NCBI GenBank assembly: GCA_033182465.1
Contig: CP137330.1
Span: 1,426,001 to 1,490,000, forward strand
DNA from: Sanghuangporus weigelae
Taxonomy: Eukaryota; Basidiomycota; Agaricomycetes; Hymenochaetales; Hymenochaetaceae
Direction: 5' to 3'
Length of the DNA: 64,000 nt
Positions 11,511 to 21,236 of the stretch are shown here, in pieces. Made by a program: the position numbers and the translations under genes. The notes under the pieces were generated by a model. That model did not search any database and was not told the origin of the DNA. It worked only from the letters and a program-made list of their open reading frames with translations. The first letter of the stretch is position 1. The number at the start of each line of letters is the position of its first letter.

Positions 11511-13467
11511 ATGTCTGTGTCCAGAGCTCTGAATGAGCAGGCCATCGGCAGCTCTGATTTCTACCAGGGGTACTTGGCTGCCATTCAGCAGGTGGCACCC
11601 TGCATCCACGAGTTGTTTCAGGCGCATGTGGAGCTGGCCGTCCGCACCGATACGCTGATTACCCTGCATAACCAAGCCACAAATGATGATCTGCAATGGA
11701 GGATGGCAGAAGTGAGTTTTAGCACTTTCTTTCAAGGATTTATAATTGCTTATAATCTCTTAGGAACAATCGTCGACTCACGCTATCAGAGGAAGGAGTA
11801 GTTTGGATATTGGTCTGAAGCTCCTCACCGAAGCAGGATGTATTATGGTGGAAATCGGTAGCCAGGATGGTGTCCTTCAGGTCGGAAACGCATCGAGGTT
11901 ACAAGCCTTTATGACCTGCATCGACAAGTATAAAAAACCCATCCCAAATGTCTTTCTCTCCAATGTGTGCAGTTTGATGATCGGCTTCAAGGAACTAGTG
12001 GTGAAGGAGGAGGAGGATCCAAATGCGGTCGATGTAATGATGGCGTTTCTGGCGGCAGTTCAATGGCAAATCCCGCTCTTAAAGGACACAATCGAAACCG
12101 TGTCAAGTAGCCTACCGTCACGGCAGAGAAATCAGGTTGAAACTCTTGAGTTCTGTGTGCGGTCTTTCCCTCCGGAAGAAGATTATGCGCAGGCAGCGGT
12201 TGACTTTTTTGTCAACAAATGCAACCCCATTCGGCAGCTTGGCAACAACGCTGCTCACCCGATAGACATCGGGATGTCATTCGCCTCGATCAATTTTTTG
12301 GTCGAGCAGGTTCGGATAAGCGAGGAGAATAAAACAGCCCTACGTCAAATCGCCTTCGAAATGGAAACTATTCACGATTCCTACCAAGATATAGAGCTCG
12401 GGTATGTCAGGTGGGAAGAAGAGGAGGAGCCGAAGAAGGAGAAGAAAGGGAAAGGGAAGGGGAAGAAAGGGAAGGAGAAGGGCGATACCATTGCTGTTTT
12501 ACTCGGTGATACCCAAAAACGCACACCCAGAGTCAAGCCGTGGGCTAAGGAAATGTTCATGCCAATGAGGACGGTTCTCCGAGAATCTCGATCAGAGGAG
12601 TATGATTCAACGCCGATCGAATCGAGCGCAGGAGGGAGTGGCGAAGTTGTGGTAGAGGGAAAAGGAAAAGGAAAAGGAAAAGGGAAAGGGAAAGAGAAGG
12701 CGAGACCGAGTAAGAGGTGTTGAGTGTAAATGAAGGGAGGAAAGAGAAGAAGAGGAGATGATTGCTCCCACTGTGTACTTTAGTCCAAGCTCTGTGTCCT
12801 TTGCTCCTCGAAAGATTCAAAGAAAGAAAGCGCGCGCCACTTGGCCACACTAGATTAGAGATCCGGTCAGACGACCCTAGATGAATTGGCATTTTTAGTG
12901 GAGCGTTTCTGCCAAAAGCTGGTTGAGTGGACTAAATTTACAGAAGATCAGCGCAAAAGTACCAAGGAGATAGATATAGATAAGGCAGAGGATCGATTTC
13001 ATCGCCTAAAGCGGGCATCTGAATGCTTCCCGAAGGACGATGTCTCGATTAAGATCCTATCCTTTGTGGTTTTCGCGCCGAAAGCCTCCAGTACTGAGAA
13101 TAATTATAAAGCGGAGATGAAAGATCGATATGATTCCTATCACTACCGAAGTGTTGCGTACAGTTCCAAGGCGAGGTGCGACTATGAGCAAGGCAGCGAA
13201 CCGCTTAAAGAGAAGAAGAAGCGTATTTGGTATCATGGTCATTTATCAGTGCTCGCACTTCTGCTGGAGCGGGTCAGGCAGGCCGAATCCGACAACCCGA
13301 ATCGTGGTTTTCCTGTTTTCACTCAAGCGGACACATATAGTGATTCGGATGATGATTCGGATGGTGATTCGGATGGTGATTCGTCTGGGACAGACGACAT
13401 GGATACGGGTGACAAAAGTGAATCCTCAGTGTCGAACGGTTGTCCGCCGGTGGTGAGCCCTGCATAA
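11511..13467 (+). CDS. unknown cargo protein with HEPN-like motif and Lys/Gly-rich tracts (three exons)
   Basis: Proposed exons are 11511-11711, 11764-12709 and 12881-13467, joined in frame across a 52-bp intron (GTGAGT..TTAG) and a 171-bp intron (GTAAGA..CTAG), giving about 577 residues with no internal stop. If the second intron is not used, the second exon ends at 12723 (386 residues) and 12881-13467 would be a separate partial gene. The N-terminal 270 residues are helical. Around residues 222-233 they contain IRQLGNNAAHP, which resembles the Arg...His motif of DUF4145/HEPN-type proteins (family knowledge; match made by eye). Two Lys/Gly-rich tracts (KKGKGKGKKGKEKG and a later KGKGKGKGKGKEK) flank a Ser/Glu-rich part, and the C-terminus is acidic (SDSDDDSDGDSDGD). 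Such tracts suggest nuclear or nucleic-acid contact but prove nothing. It lies convergent with the AT-hook gene. The start chosen is the first ATG in the frame; an extra upstream exon is possible. Confidence 0.7.
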
Positions 13468-13767
13468 ATTCATAAGGTATTTGGGTCTCTGCACCATTTT
13501 TTATGGTTGTAACTAACATGATCTGAGTTTGCTCCTTGCGTTTGGGCCTTAAGTTAGTGGAATTTTTCGAAATCGCCTTATTCTCATTTCGTTATGGCGG
13601 TCCAGTTGATATGCATACCAGTTTTTCGATAGGAGTTTCTGGGAACATTATTGATTTCGGATCGTCTCCAGAAATTTGTTCCCACTTCCTTTTGTACCCT
13701 TATTTATTGTGTGCATGAATATATGTAATGTAACACATCATGTTTATTATTGAACGTTATTGTCTGT
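13468..13767. other. 300-bp convergent intergenic spacer
   Basis: Lies between the 3' ends of the three-exon gene and the AT-hook gene. AT-rich 3'-flank-like sequence with possible polyadenylation context (TTTATTATTGAACG). No gene seen. Confidence 0.5.
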
Positions 13768-15936
13768 TCAGCCAATGTCCTCCCGGGCATAGAAAAGCAC
13801 GGCGGATGCAAGCCCACGCGTGATGTGAACACCCGACTGTGACGCCATTGAAATCAATTCGTCGGTTGTCAACCTGAGTAGAATCGGGTTAATGCGCGGA
13901 TATCCATTACATTTCAGAACATCGGCCAGCACTGAGTAGTTCATGTTGTCGCGCCCTCGTTCCATGTGATCATCGCACATCTTCAACCAAACCTCTACCA
14001 AAGGATAATCACGAATTTTATTCTTCGCGGATGGGGAGCCTCGAGTTCTGTTGTGGTGACCTTTGCGATGATATCCGTTACGACGCGATGCAGAGTGCCT
14101 GTTCCGATATCTGTGACGCCTGTAGTCATCCTCGGATAATGAACTGCGATTGTGATAATCCTTTTCTGTGGAGCTTTCGGAGTCCGCCCGCCCCGATGAT
14201 GATGAGGATCAAAAGCGACGTGTATGACCTCTCTTTCTGATGGATCGGCTCCTGCCACGATGACACTTCCTGCCACGCGATGATCCACGGTACCTTCTAT
14301 CGTCCCTCGGCCTGTCTCATGCAGGCCAGGAGGCGGGCGATGGCGATGCATGGCGAGTCCTTCCAGCACTGGAATTTTCTACACCTGGTTTGATCTGCGG
14401 ATCCCCATCCGCTTGTGCTTGACCAGCGCCAGCTTGGTTTGTAAGCCCCTGCTGCATGCCTATGGCGGTTGAACCTAAGGTGGTCTGCACAGTTCGCTTT
14501 GATTTGTGGTAGTCGAGCAAGTTCAGCTGCCTGGGAACCTCCAAAGCTGTCACGCCCGGAGCTTTACTTAGCTACAAAAGCTCAGAAGCCTCCAGAATCA
14601 TATAGATGATAGTAAGACACATACTAGGAGCCTTGCATGATCAAAATAATTCTTCATTGTATAATATATATGAGTGCCATCGGCACGAACATAACAAACT
14701 TCCTCCGGATGCGCGCTACACCGTAGGTTCTGCTTGATCTCCTTGATATGAGGCGCGAGCATTGCATTCAGGTCATCTTTTGTTGCTTCCGCCGCACTGG
14801 TTAGTTTGGTCGCATTCTGAAGTACGCTTCCTGAGCGTTTAGAACTCTTCTAAATGGAACAGAATTCGCGCATCAACACGTGAAAGAGAGAAAGGCAAAC
14901 GATCACATTTACCCATTCATCGTTCATGTTCATAAGCACAATTTCGCCTGCACTATCGACCTTGCGCTTTTTCTTCAGCTCCTCAAGATACTTCTTGAAC
15001 CCTTGCACAAGCTCATCAAGATCTACATCGGATTCGAGATACCGTGGTTGAATCTTCATTCCAATCTTCTTAAACCACGGACCGGTGTAGCCTAGTGTAA
15101 CTGAGGTGGGATAGCACTGAAGAATACTTGCCACGTTCTGACGCACATCGATTATGCTGTGTTGAGGTTCGACGTTCATTTTGCACAAAGCCCGCCCATC
15201 GTCAACCAGAACGACAAGTGTTGATCGCGTTTCTTTAGGAGCTTGCTGCTCCTCTTTTTCACGTTCGAGATTTTCCATGAAACGCACGTAAGATACAACC
15301 GAAGAGTCGCATCTATACTCTTGGTCCGAATTGTCAGCGTAGTCTATTAAATCATTAGAGACTGACAAACTCCTATAATGGTCTACGCACCGGCTGCAAG
15401 CAACGGATTATCAAAGTCCCAAGGATCGCTAGTACCGACTCTGTTGGTATCTGACTCTTGACCCAGATCGTCATTAGCCATTCGGGCAATATCAAGTTGT
15501 GATGGTTCTTCATCATAGGGCTCTTCATATTGATACATCAGGTCCTCGTCAGCAGCTCTCCGGCCCCTTGCTTTTGTCGTGGTGGGCTCCACTTCCATGT
15601 TATTCTGTTACGAAGTATGAGTGCAATACCAGAAGACAAGACTATCAGTACTACCATCTCTTCAACACCGTTCTTGTTGACAGCAGGCCGCTCTGCCTTC
15701 CTTGGCCGGCCTTGTTTCCATGGTCCTTCAGCAATGACATCTGCATTTTGAGAGTTCGAATGAGGGCCATTTGCTCGCTGGGGCTCCAGGGCCGTTGCTG
15801 CTTTTTTGGGAGAGGAGTTTCTTGTAACGGCGGATGCCTGCTTCGTCCCGGCAGTCTTACTAGCCGCAGTCTTGCGAACTGCAGTCTTGCGAACCGCAGT
15901 CTTGCGAACTGCGAGTTTTCTAGGAGTGGGACTCAT
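13768..15936 (-). pseudogene. AT-hook / RS-rich / SAM-like modular protein, lightly broken
   Basis: Exons on the minus strand are 15655-15936, 15391-15604, 14913-15343, 14625-14849 and 13768-14571, all phase-consistent across introns of 50, 47, 63 and 53 bp. Product about 651 codons. Modules in order: a KTAVRKTA repeat; AT-hook-like cores GRPRK and RGRR; an acidic segment with EEPSQLDI; a globular segment (LVVLVDDGRALCKMNV...TLGYTGPWFKK) that might be a ubiquitin-like fold; a segment with IKEIKQNLRCSAHPEEVC; a Ser/Arg-rich linker; and a C-terminal helical domain (VEVWLKMCDDH...GLASAVLFYAREDI) resembling SAM-type domains. The last exon contains two in-frame TGA codons (14317-14319 and 14209-14211), both explained by CGA to TGA change, so the copy is probably dead or very recently damaged. 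A related gene lies at 55357-57360. AT-hooks and RS tracts point to a nuclear protein. Function unknown. Confidence 0.72.
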
Positions 15937-16078
15937 GATGGTAAGAGATAATAAAAAAAAAGTGATGTGGCAACGAAGAAGGTAGCTGCTTATAAACGTA
16001 TTCCCAGCTCGCTTACTAGCCCTCCGGAGATCGATGATCCAAAGTCCGCAAACATACACTATCTTCAGATTCAACGGC
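15937..16078. promoter_or_regulatory. upstream region of the AT-hook gene
   Basis: The 142 bp between the end of the right transposase and the AT-hook start contain, on the minus strand, a long T-run and pyrimidine-rich sequence just before the ATG, as is common in fungal core promoters. No clear TATA box. Both genes point left, so the AT-hook gene sits head to tail downstream of the transposase. Confidence 0.3.
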
Positions 16079-17273
16079 CTATACAAGCACATCATAGCGA
16101 CAGTGGCGAAAGAAGGAATAACTATCCAAAGAATTAATGGAATACACCTGCCTGCAGAGTTGCTCAACAACTGACGCGTCATCCTGAGGACCGGGACCCT
16201 GCCATTTTAACCTGGACTTGATTATGGAGAATGCAAGTTCAATAGGAATGTAGTCTGGTGAGTAAGGAGGAAGAAATTCAAGCCTGACACCCCTAAGCAA
16301 AGGGGTCAGTACAAGCTGCGACTTGCATTGCTAGTGAGACAGACCGAGATTTGATGAGCTCCTGGATCTCGGGAGCCTTGTGTATCGGGCAGTTGTCCAT
16401 CACAATGACTGATTGGGTGCCGGGGAAGGGATGCATTTTGTCCAACAGGCCGGCGATGAATTCCGCGAACAATTTGGTATTGAATGCGCCCTGTACAATA
16501 GTGCAGTCGATTGTCCCGTCGAGGCTGATAGCTGGCAAGACGGAGAAGCTAACGGAGTGAATCAGAAGCTTGCGATGCGCCACAAGAGGCAGAATCACCG
16601 TTTCCCTCTATTGAAAAACTGCTTGCGACACGCACGGCGACCCTCAAGGGCCCAAGCAGTGTTGCGAAGAAAAGCCTGCCGATTGCAAGCACTCTTATCG
16701 ACAAACACCAGCTGTTCCGCTGTGTACTAAGAGGCGATACGTGCGACGTACTGTGCACGCAGAGTCTCATTCCGCTTGAGAGCCCTTTTCGATAACTAGA
16801 CAACGACAATTTCAGTTCGCATGGACCACGTGGGGAAGCAAAGCGACAGAGACAGCCACCTTCTTAAGTGTGAAACCAGCGCGCAGCAAGGACCTGCGTA
16901 TAGTCGCATCCGAGACCTCCTTCTCTCATCTTTCCTGGAGCAGTAGCCTCAACTCGTCGATGTAACGGTCATTGAGATTGCTTAGTGACCCGCAAAGGAA
17001 CTACGTGGTGTGAACTAACAGCTACCAGGACAGGTTTCAACATGTGCATACCTCAGTGTGGATATAATCAAGCACTCGAGGCCTTCCACGAAAACCAAGT
17101 TCATGCGCAGCAACAGTCCCGTTGCACTTGAACTCTCGTATTATCCGGAAAACTGTTGTCTTGGGTATATCGATCAAGGCTGCGATCTGAGAGGCGCTGA
17201 GTTTCTTGTTCATAGTGATGATGCATTCCCGTAAATCGTTGAACAGCCTTCTGCCGCGTCGCCGGGGTTGCAT
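16079..17273 (-). pseudogene. Tc1-like DDE transposase, right copy
   Basis: Full-length counterpart of 9276-10340. It starts MQPRRRGRRLFND, carries the helix-turn-helix (SASQIAALIDIPKTTVFRII), the catalytic Asp in VIVMDNCPIHK and the Glu in PIELAFS, and ends RHCRYDVLV. Introns are inferred after IHTE, after GFTLKK, after FFNRGK and between KSR and GVRLEFLPPYSPD; the last one is 52 bp and sits at the same place in all the transposases here. Two stops relative to the left copy (in the QERWEKE region and just before the first catalytic Asp), plus Glu to Lys beside that Asp (VDK for VDE), make this copy unlikely to be active. In this superfamily such enzymes cut at terminal inverted repeats and integrate at TA. 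Confidence 0.85.
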
Positions 17274-18299
17274 GAACAAATGCTCAACATAAGCTGTAGA
17301 GATGGTGGCTGTGAAGATGGTGATGGCTCGAGATCAAGTGGCGACTCGACACGTGAGTCCTCAAATGCGTCGCTGCCTCCTATCTCTTTGCCGTGGTGCC
17401 TCGTCTCTTGTGATGGTCCGTCCTCAACAACTGGGGGTTCCCTCATGCCTGTGGGTGATGAGGGATTGGTGAGGGTGAGGAGGGAACTGTGGACAAGTGA
17501 TGAGAGCTGCTGTGCGGGGAGATGCTGCGTACAAAAGACTACTGTTGTGTGCGTACACTCGTGTTTCTCTGAGAGATGTTTCTGCAGCCCTGGTGGGCAC
17601 GCTCGGTTTGGTTGCAGCAGGAGTGCATGATGGCCAAGCCGACCTTGTTCGCTCTCGCCCAGATATGATTTTGGGTGACATTTCAGCAGAGGATGGTCAC
17701 CAGGGTGGTTTTAAGTCTGATTGGTAGATAGTACAAGTAATGTAGCCACACCCAAGCCTAAGTCAGCTCAGCTACTGTCTTGGCTGAAAGCGCCTATGCT
17801 GCTGTCTTTTTAGCAGAAACAATCAGATTTTTTGGTGTCCAAATGCGTGAGTTATGACAGATGCAATGAAGTAGGGGAGAGTTCTGTGAGCAGGAGTGAC
17901 AACAAACCACCCAGTTTCACTACCACAATCATGTCAGGGAGCCTCAAGGAGTTGCGTACAGGTGCCCACTGGGCTGGCCTGATTTATCAAACTTGAATCA
18001 GATTTTTCCAGATGATGTTGGGCAAGCTATGATTTTTACACTGAACGGAGGGCATGACAAGGATTTAGCATTATGATGCTATCTTTTTAGTAGCGAAGTA
18101 CATACTCAATAAAACCCAGACATTTTTATATGTACTGGAGCGCATTTTCGAGCAGGTTTTTTACATGGTTATATCAGATTTTTATGTGCTGTACTGACTG
18201 AGATATTCGCTATTTTGTTTTTTTTTGCTCATCCAGGATGCACTTTGCATCAAAAATACACGTGATTTTCCAAATTGCCAACAATTTTGCAATTAGCTG
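16209..18299 (-). repeat. right long inverted repeat of the 10-kb structure
   Basis: Reverse-complement partner of 8250-10340. The outer end is GCAATTAGCTG followed by TA. It contains the transposase core, the divergent ORF (17497-17727) and about 0.57 kb of noncoding terminal sequence. The transposase coding region continues beyond the repeat to 16079. Confidence 0.85.
17497..17727 (+). CDS. divergent small ORF in right inverted repeat (hypothetical)
   Basis: Counterpart of 8822-9052: 76 codons ending SAEDGHQGGFKSDW. A second overlapping frame of 120 codons (17268-17630) is also kept in both repeats, so neither frame can be singled out as coding. No domain recognised. Confidence 0.25.
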   Translation: MMRAAVRGDAAYKRLLLCAYTRVSLRDVSAALVGTLGLVAAGVHDGQADLVRSRPDMILGDISAEDGHQGGFKSDW

Positions 18300-18301
18300 T
18301 A

Positions 18302-18925
18302 GGTGTAATAGACTAGGTTTGTGCACTAGCTAGGGCCTCAGCATCCACTGGTGAGCTGGGAAGATGCTGTCTAAAATGATGCATACAACCAGAATCACTT
18401 GTTCAGCCCAGCTCACCAGTGGATGCTGAGGCCTTAGCTAGTATACAAACCTAGTCTATTATATCCAAAATGAATTTACATGCATGAATCTGGCCTGTAA
18501 GAATTTTTCCTAGAGCCTGGGAGGCTGGGGGGAAATGATGAGTTTTAAGTGATTCAGGCATGCCTCAAAGCAGCACATTCTGGTACACAATTCAACTCAA
18601 ACTCAGTCTGTAAATTCATTTTATAATCATATTATAATTCTGGATAGCTTTGGGGAGGTGCTGGACCAGCAGGGACCACAGAAAAAAATGCACATGCAAG
18701 AAAAGGGCAAAAAACAATATTTTCGCCATTTTGGGGTCCTTTTTTGCTCTATTTTCTCGATTGTTTTTCCTAAACGAAAGCCCTTTCGAAAAGATGAATT
18801 TAGCAACTTGGATGATGTGAAACCGTTGAGATTTGGGTGAGATATGATTTTATCTGTGTTTTGAGGCTCTCATGGCGAGAAAAGTGGTGAAATCACGTGA
18901 TTGCCAACAATTTTGCAACTAGCTG
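18302..18925. mobile_element. hairpin MITE, partial copy M1
   Basis: Contains the inner end of one arm, the central spacer and a complete second arm ending GCAACTAGCTG then TA (18926-18927). The outer part of the first arm is missing; the 10-kb structure abuts at TA 18300-18301. The arms do not match each other near the centre (GTGCAC on one side, GTATAC on the other; GGTGTAATAG against TATTATATCC), unlike all complete copies here, so this copy looks chimeric. Confidence 0.85.
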
Positions 18926-19218
18926 TAATAATGTCTTTGTTGTAGGAGTTCTGTATACCTCGCAACATTCCTTTCTTCCATAGTTGCCAGACTGCGTTCT
19001 GGTGAAGGAGTATATCTAATGTGCATATTAGATAGTTCCAATTGCAAATCATTAGAATCCTCCCTGTCTTCCTCAGACGATCTGTAATTCGCCACTTGTG
19101 AATCACCATCACTATTCTGCCTCAACAACCTTTTGAAATAATCTGATTTGGCTGCATAATACAATGTGTAAATCTTGGCCCACATTGCATTAGGTAACCA
19201 CAATTTTTATAACAACAG
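18926..19218 (-). pseudogene. gag-like stub of an LTR element
   Basis: A minus-strand reading frame (18928-19203) follows directly on the LTR at 19219-19593, as the first coding region of an LTR retrotransposon would. It is cut off on the left by MITE M1 at a TA. The product is Arg/Glu-rich with no recognisable domain. Fossil fragment. Confidence 0.45.
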
Positions 19219-19593
19219 TGCTGAAATGCCAGTGAGGTCTCTGTAATCCTTATTAGCCTTTAGCTCTTTAGCAATAGGCTTTAGTAGTTATGCTTCTGGA
19301 CTTCTAAGAAGTTTGATTACTTTTTTGATCAAGGTCACTCCAGTTGTTTGGTCGGTGGTGTTAGAGTAATAGTCCATAGTAATAGATAGTCAATAGTATT
19401 AAGCCGTTAGTGGGATTACATATCTACTTTGGTGCTTCTAGCACTCAGGTGGTAATGGGTTACTATTGCCTAGGCGGCTCAATCACTTAGGCCCGTGATG
19501 GCTAGTTTAGTTACTAGTCATGTTTGGAAGACCAATCATGTAGATCTGCTGATTGCGTTAATCCTGATGTGAGATTTTGAGCAGATCCTTTCA
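19219..19593 (-). repeat. LTR related to the chromovirus B LTRs (375 bp)
   Basis: Plus strand reads TGCTGAAATGCC...GATCCTTTCA, the same boundaries as the LTRs at 33217-33592 and 47479-47836, but clearly more diverged with many G/A and C/T differences. It lies at the 5' side of a minus-strand stub (18926-19218). Older than the B LTRs judging by divergence. Confidence 0.75.
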
Positions 19594-19852
19594 AGCACAT
19601 TTTACTTGGACTTTTAGTTTGACTATTGAGTATTCCATTCTGCCTACATCTATTCTCCACCCCTATCTTTAGGTTTCTATCTGACTCAGTTATCTGATCA
19701 CATATATAGTCACTTGTTCATATTATATCCTCTTGACTCTTCATCTTAGCGCCTTCAGCCAGACCCACATCAGTCTATTGAGGTTGTCTGCTAGATCTAT
19801 CTTCTCGATTGACTATCTCAACTTGTGCTCACTCGCTTCCTATAGGATCAAA
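19594..19852. other. spacer between LTR fragment and copia copy 1
   Basis: About 260 bp, AT-rich and pyrimidine-rich on the plus strand. No gene or repeat recognised. Confidence 0.4.
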
Positions 19853-20052
19853 TGTTAGAAGCGTGATTCTGACACTATTAGTATTTTGTTATTTCTTATT
19901 CTGTTTATATTATTTGTTATATCCGCTTTCTTGATCATGTGATACTTATATAATCTTCTGTAAAAGCGGCACAGTTCATTGGTGAGTACTCTACATCAAG
20001 TGTACTTATCACTGGACTCAGTGGTCCATTACTGGACTTGTGTGATCTAACA
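19853..20052 (+). repeat. 5' LTR of copia copy 1 (200 bp)
   Basis: Begins TGTTAGA and ends TCTAACA, a perfect 7-bp terminal inverted repeat of the TG..CA type. It matches the LTR of copy 2 (25313-25564) apart from a duplicated segment there. Confidence 0.88.
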
Positions 20053-20159
20053 GGTTATGAGCCTTGAGCTCTAGCTATCTGCACTGCCGCATTTTTGAGT
20101 TTTTGGATTTAAAGAGCTGCTACTGTTGTCAGAGAAGCTTTTGGTGTTCTGGACTTGCC

Positions 20160-20790
20160 TTCTGGTGTGTTCCCAGTGTTCCCATCACCTTCTGCACCCT
20201 TTTGTGCAGTTTCCACAGTCCCAGAGCCCTCTGCTGCTTTTTTTAGCTGCTATTAATGTCAAATCTCTCTCAAACTTTGCCACTTGATTGCTCCACAACT
20301 ATCTAGTTGTTTTTGATGCCCTTTGACACACTTACTTGGCCCATATAAACCTACTATTCTGGCAAGTTTCAGCCTGATCCAATGCGATTTGACGCCGCTG
20401 CCACCTCATCAATTTTGGCTATCTTCAAAGTTGTATTGCCTATTTTGGAGGAACCGCTGATCCATTTCTCACAACATTTGGCACGCTTGTTTAGCCTATT
20501 GCCACATCCTTTGTCGTGAAGTTTCAGCCAGATTGGTTAAGAATTCACCAACTTATTGTAGGTTCTTTGTTTTAAACTTTATTTTGCCAATTTGGAAATT
20601 TCTTGGCATTCGTTAATCCGATCCAGACGCCCTTTGGTGTGCATACGTCTCCCATATCTGTGCACACTTCCACCAAGTTTCAGCTCAATCGGCTGTGGTT
20701 TAACTGCGCTGTGGGCTATTCTTGTTCTGTCAGAAATTGTTGATTGCTGCTGATCTGCTGATCCGATCCACATGATCTTTGCACTGTTCA
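20160..20790 (+). repeat. degenerate tandem repeats, period about 156 bp, in the copia leader
   Basis: The motif AAGTTTCAGCC/T recurs at 20364, 20519 and 20675, with a weaker version (AGTTTCCACAG) at 20208: spacings of 156, 155 and 156. A second landmark, GCCCTTTG, lies at about 20318 and 20629, two periods apart. The units are strongly diverged. They lie in the untranslated leader between primer site and gag and are kept in copy 2. Confidence 0.65.
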
Positions 20791-21236
20791 TTTGGCTTGT
20801 CATTCTCTATTTGCATGCCAATTTGCGCACTAATCCACTATCCATTTCCTCTCTGTGCTGCACTTTGTGTCTGGCAGCTCTAGTGTTAATTGGTGTGTGG
20901 CTCCATTACTGTTGTTGGATCAGCCTAGCTTACAGACTGTAAAGCTTGCCTGCCCGGCCTTAGTTCGCTGGTTGTAGTCACTCTTTGAGTGTCTACTTAA
21001 GCCTAGAGCCTCTCTCAGTTAGCGGTGCCTGTAGGGTCTTAGCAGACCAACAGATCAGCACTGTCTTGCGGCAAATCTGTGTATACTTCAGTGACTGTAG
21101 AAGACTGCACTGGTTGGCATTGATCTGTCACCTCCAGACATAAATTTGTTAGCGCTCTCTCCCTCATTACTCCCTCACTGCTTATTTCTTCTGAGCATCA
21201 CTTGTCCACTCTCATCCACACCTCATTCCAACAATC

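Larger units (their letters stand above)
8250..18299. mobile_element. 10-kb Tc1-like structure with 2.09-kb inverted repeats and internal cargo
   Basis: Both ends carry the same terminal sequence, CAGCTAATTGCAAAATTG on the left and its reverse complement on the right, each abutting a TA dinucleotide (8248-8249 and 18300-18301). The outer 2.09 kb at each end are inverted copies of each other (estimated mid-90s percent identity from stretches compared by eye) and each includes a Tc1-like DDE transposase pointing inward. The 5.9 kb between them holds a three-exon unknown gene, an AT-hook gene and a fragment of a relative. Seen directly: the inverted ends, the TA flanks and the inner genes. Inference: that this is one transposable unit. 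The alternative is two separate Tc1-like copies that landed in opposite orientation around host genes. Left flank is chromovirus A; right flank is the inside of a hairpin MITE, so the flanks do not rebuild a single target site. Confidence 0.6.

Noticed and set aside
8250-18299. Reading the 10-kb structure as a Starship, Helitron or KDZ/Zisupton-type giant element
   Set aside because: There is no tyrosine recombinase, no Rep/helicase and no KDZ transposase. The enzymes are Tc1-like DDE_3 and the flanks are TA.
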